A stretch of DNA of 6,836 bases from assembly GCA_021781625.1 (NCBI GenBank), contig JAJXWL010000103.1, positions 1 to 6,836 on the forward strand. The letters are read 5' to 3'. The notes under the pieces are model-generated. The model was given only the letters and a program-made list of their open reading frames with translations, was not told the origin of the DNA and did not search any database. The stretch comes from a bacterium (GTDB taxonomy: Bacteria; Spirochaetota; Spirochaetia; JABEVK01). This document shows, piece after piece, positions 5,909 through 6,836 of the stretch; the stretch's first letter is position 1, and every line of letters starts with the position of its first letter. A program made the translations under genes and the position numbers.

Positions 5909-6836
5909 TTACCAGCGGTTTTTCCAAGTGAGTACGGTTTGCACGTCACTGACCGGTGCACTGACAATATGATTTTGATTCCAAACGGTAGCCCAATCAA
6001 GACTCAAGCTCAAACTCGATTCAGAACCCCAGGGGGCCAACCAGGTCCCTTGCAACAGGTCGGGGCCCGCTTCGGCGGTCAAAATAACCTGCTGGGTAAG
6101 AATAGCCGTTCCTGTCGGCGAGACCCAACTAAAATAGCCCGTGGTCCCATAAAGCGGGTTAGGTTGATTTGTCCAGGGATTTGTTTTTAAGGTTGGCGCC
6201 GGGGTGTAGATCGAATTGTCTCCTTGGGCGGTAAAAGGAGCCTTGAGCGAGAATTTCCACCGCCGTGCCTGCTCGGCTTTTAGCTCGACAACCCCGGTCA
6301 CACTGTCGGGACCAGCGGCTAAACCAAAAGGCCTGCCAATCAAGAAAATCCCTTCGCCCCCCGAGCCTTGGTAGGTGGTTTGGTAGCGTTGGTAATACAC
6401 GGCGTTGACGTCGGGGTTTAAGTACAAAAAAGGATCCGCGTAGGTGCCCTCGGCTTGAAAGGACCACAGCGTGTCCCCGTAGGTCCAAACGCGCCGCAAA
6501 CCGGCCAAATACGCCATGGCCAGGGGGTTGGCGTCGCCAAACTCGGCACTTTTTAACGCGGTGCGGATGTAGTCGCCGTAAATTTGGCCGTAGAGGTTCC
6601 AGCCCGGTGCCGCCGCCCAGTCAATATCCAACGCGATGTCCGAATTGGCATTCGACTGCAACAACCAGTTATGACCCGGGAAAAACGGATTGAAATACTG
6701 AGGGTCAAAACTGCTCATGTCAACCAACAGGATCTCGCTCAGTGTTAAGTTGAGTCGGTTCAAGATGCGAAAGTCGAGGCGGTGGTCAATGAAGTAGGTG
6801 GTAGAGGCCGGCATGTATTCTGAACCACCGGCATTA
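5909..6836 (-). CDS. Outer-membrane beta-barrel protein, possibly Wzi-like (5' end missing)
   Basis: This is the C-terminal 308 residues or so of a protein that runs off the right edge. The frame stays open upstream of the ATG at 6814 (codons reading NAGGSEY), so that Met is internal. The sequence is rich in Tyr, Trp, Asn and Gly and has many short amphipathic stretches with alternating hydrophobic residues, such as GWNLYGQIYGDYI and TLWSFQAEG. It ends in LTWKNRW, with the terminal aromatic typical of barrels assembled by the BAM machinery. The sequence HRLDFRIL followed by FDPQYFNPFFPGHN recalls Wzi-type capsule-assembly barrels, where a similar HR...P-Y-NP block occurs; this link is from memory and tentative. 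No catalytic motif is visible. The glycosyltransferase gene starts 20 bp downstream, which suggests a shared envelope-glycan role. The signal peptide lies outside the window. Confidence 0.75.
   Translation of the reverse strand, partial: NAGGSEYMPASTTYFIDHRLDFRILNRLNLTLSEILLVDMSSFDPQYFNPFFPGHNWLLQSNANSDIALDIDWAAAPGWNLYGQIYGDYIRTALKSAEFGDANPLAMAYLAGLRRVWTYGDTLWSFQAEGTYADPFLYLNPDVNAVYYQRYQTTYQGSGGEGIFLIGRPFGLAAGPDSVTGVVELKAEQARRWKFSLKAPFTAQGDNSIYTPAPTLKTNPWTNQPNPLYGTTGYFSWVSPTGTAILTQQVILTAEAGPDLLQGTWLAPWGSESSLSLSLDWATVWNQNHIVSAPVSDVQTVLTWKNRW

Noticed and set aside
6812..6814. ATG at 6814 as the true start of the barrel protein
   Set aside because: In-frame codons continue upstream to the window edge without a stop, there is no signal peptide after this Met, and barrels of this type are longer.
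1..6836. CRISPR array, insertion sequence or defence cassette
   Set aside because: No spaced repeat series, transposase-like protein, terminal inverted repeats or defence-type domains were found in any plausible coding frame.

Overview
The window looks like ordinary chromosome from a Gram-negative bacterium. It has mid-range base composition by eye, long bacterial genes with short gaps, one tRNA gene, and a gene for what looks like an outer-membrane beta-barrel. The barrel beside a lipid-type GT4 glycosyltransferase, together with a membrane-anchored class III cyclase, would fit Spirochaetota. That placement is only a weak guess, because no marker gene present fixes the phylum. I see no mobile element, CRISPR array, phage gene or defence cassette.

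Layout, left to right. (1) The 3' end of a ten-helix DMT/EamA transporter runs rightward and enters from outside the window (1-513). (2) A leftward block reads, in transcription order: a class III adenylate/guanylate cyclase with a six-helix membrane domain (stop at 2331), a tRNA-Val(CAC) gene whose 5' end is only 6 nt after that stop (2252-2324), and a secreted GH5 glycoside hydrolase (491-2155). (3) A divergent junction at about 3603-3732 carries a perfect 19-bp tandem duplication and a CATAGG/CCTATG dyad. (4) A tRNA-dihydrouridine synthase runs rightward (3733-4728). (5) A second leftward pair holds an outer-membrane barrel protein cut by the right edge (5909-6836) and, 20 bp downstream of it, a GT4 glycosyltransferase (4698-5888).

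The genes do not form one pathway. The barrel and the glycosyltransferase are very probably one operon and point to cell-envelope glycolipid or surface-polysaccharide work. The GH5 enzyme is a secreted beta-glycan hydrolase. The cyclase is a signalling enzyme, and the Dus protein and the tRNA belong to translation. Both convergent gene pairs overlap at their 3' ends (23 bp and 31 bp), so the region is compact.

The most interesting material is regulatory. There is a 13-bp, one-bulge inverted repeat in the GH5 leader that could cover its Shine-Dalgarno sequence. A tRNA is wedged between two protein genes on the same strand. The 19-bp duplication at the cyclase/dus junction creates a strong Shine-Dalgarno for a short out-of-frame ORF that overlaps the likely dus start. 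No clearly new multi-gene system is visible.
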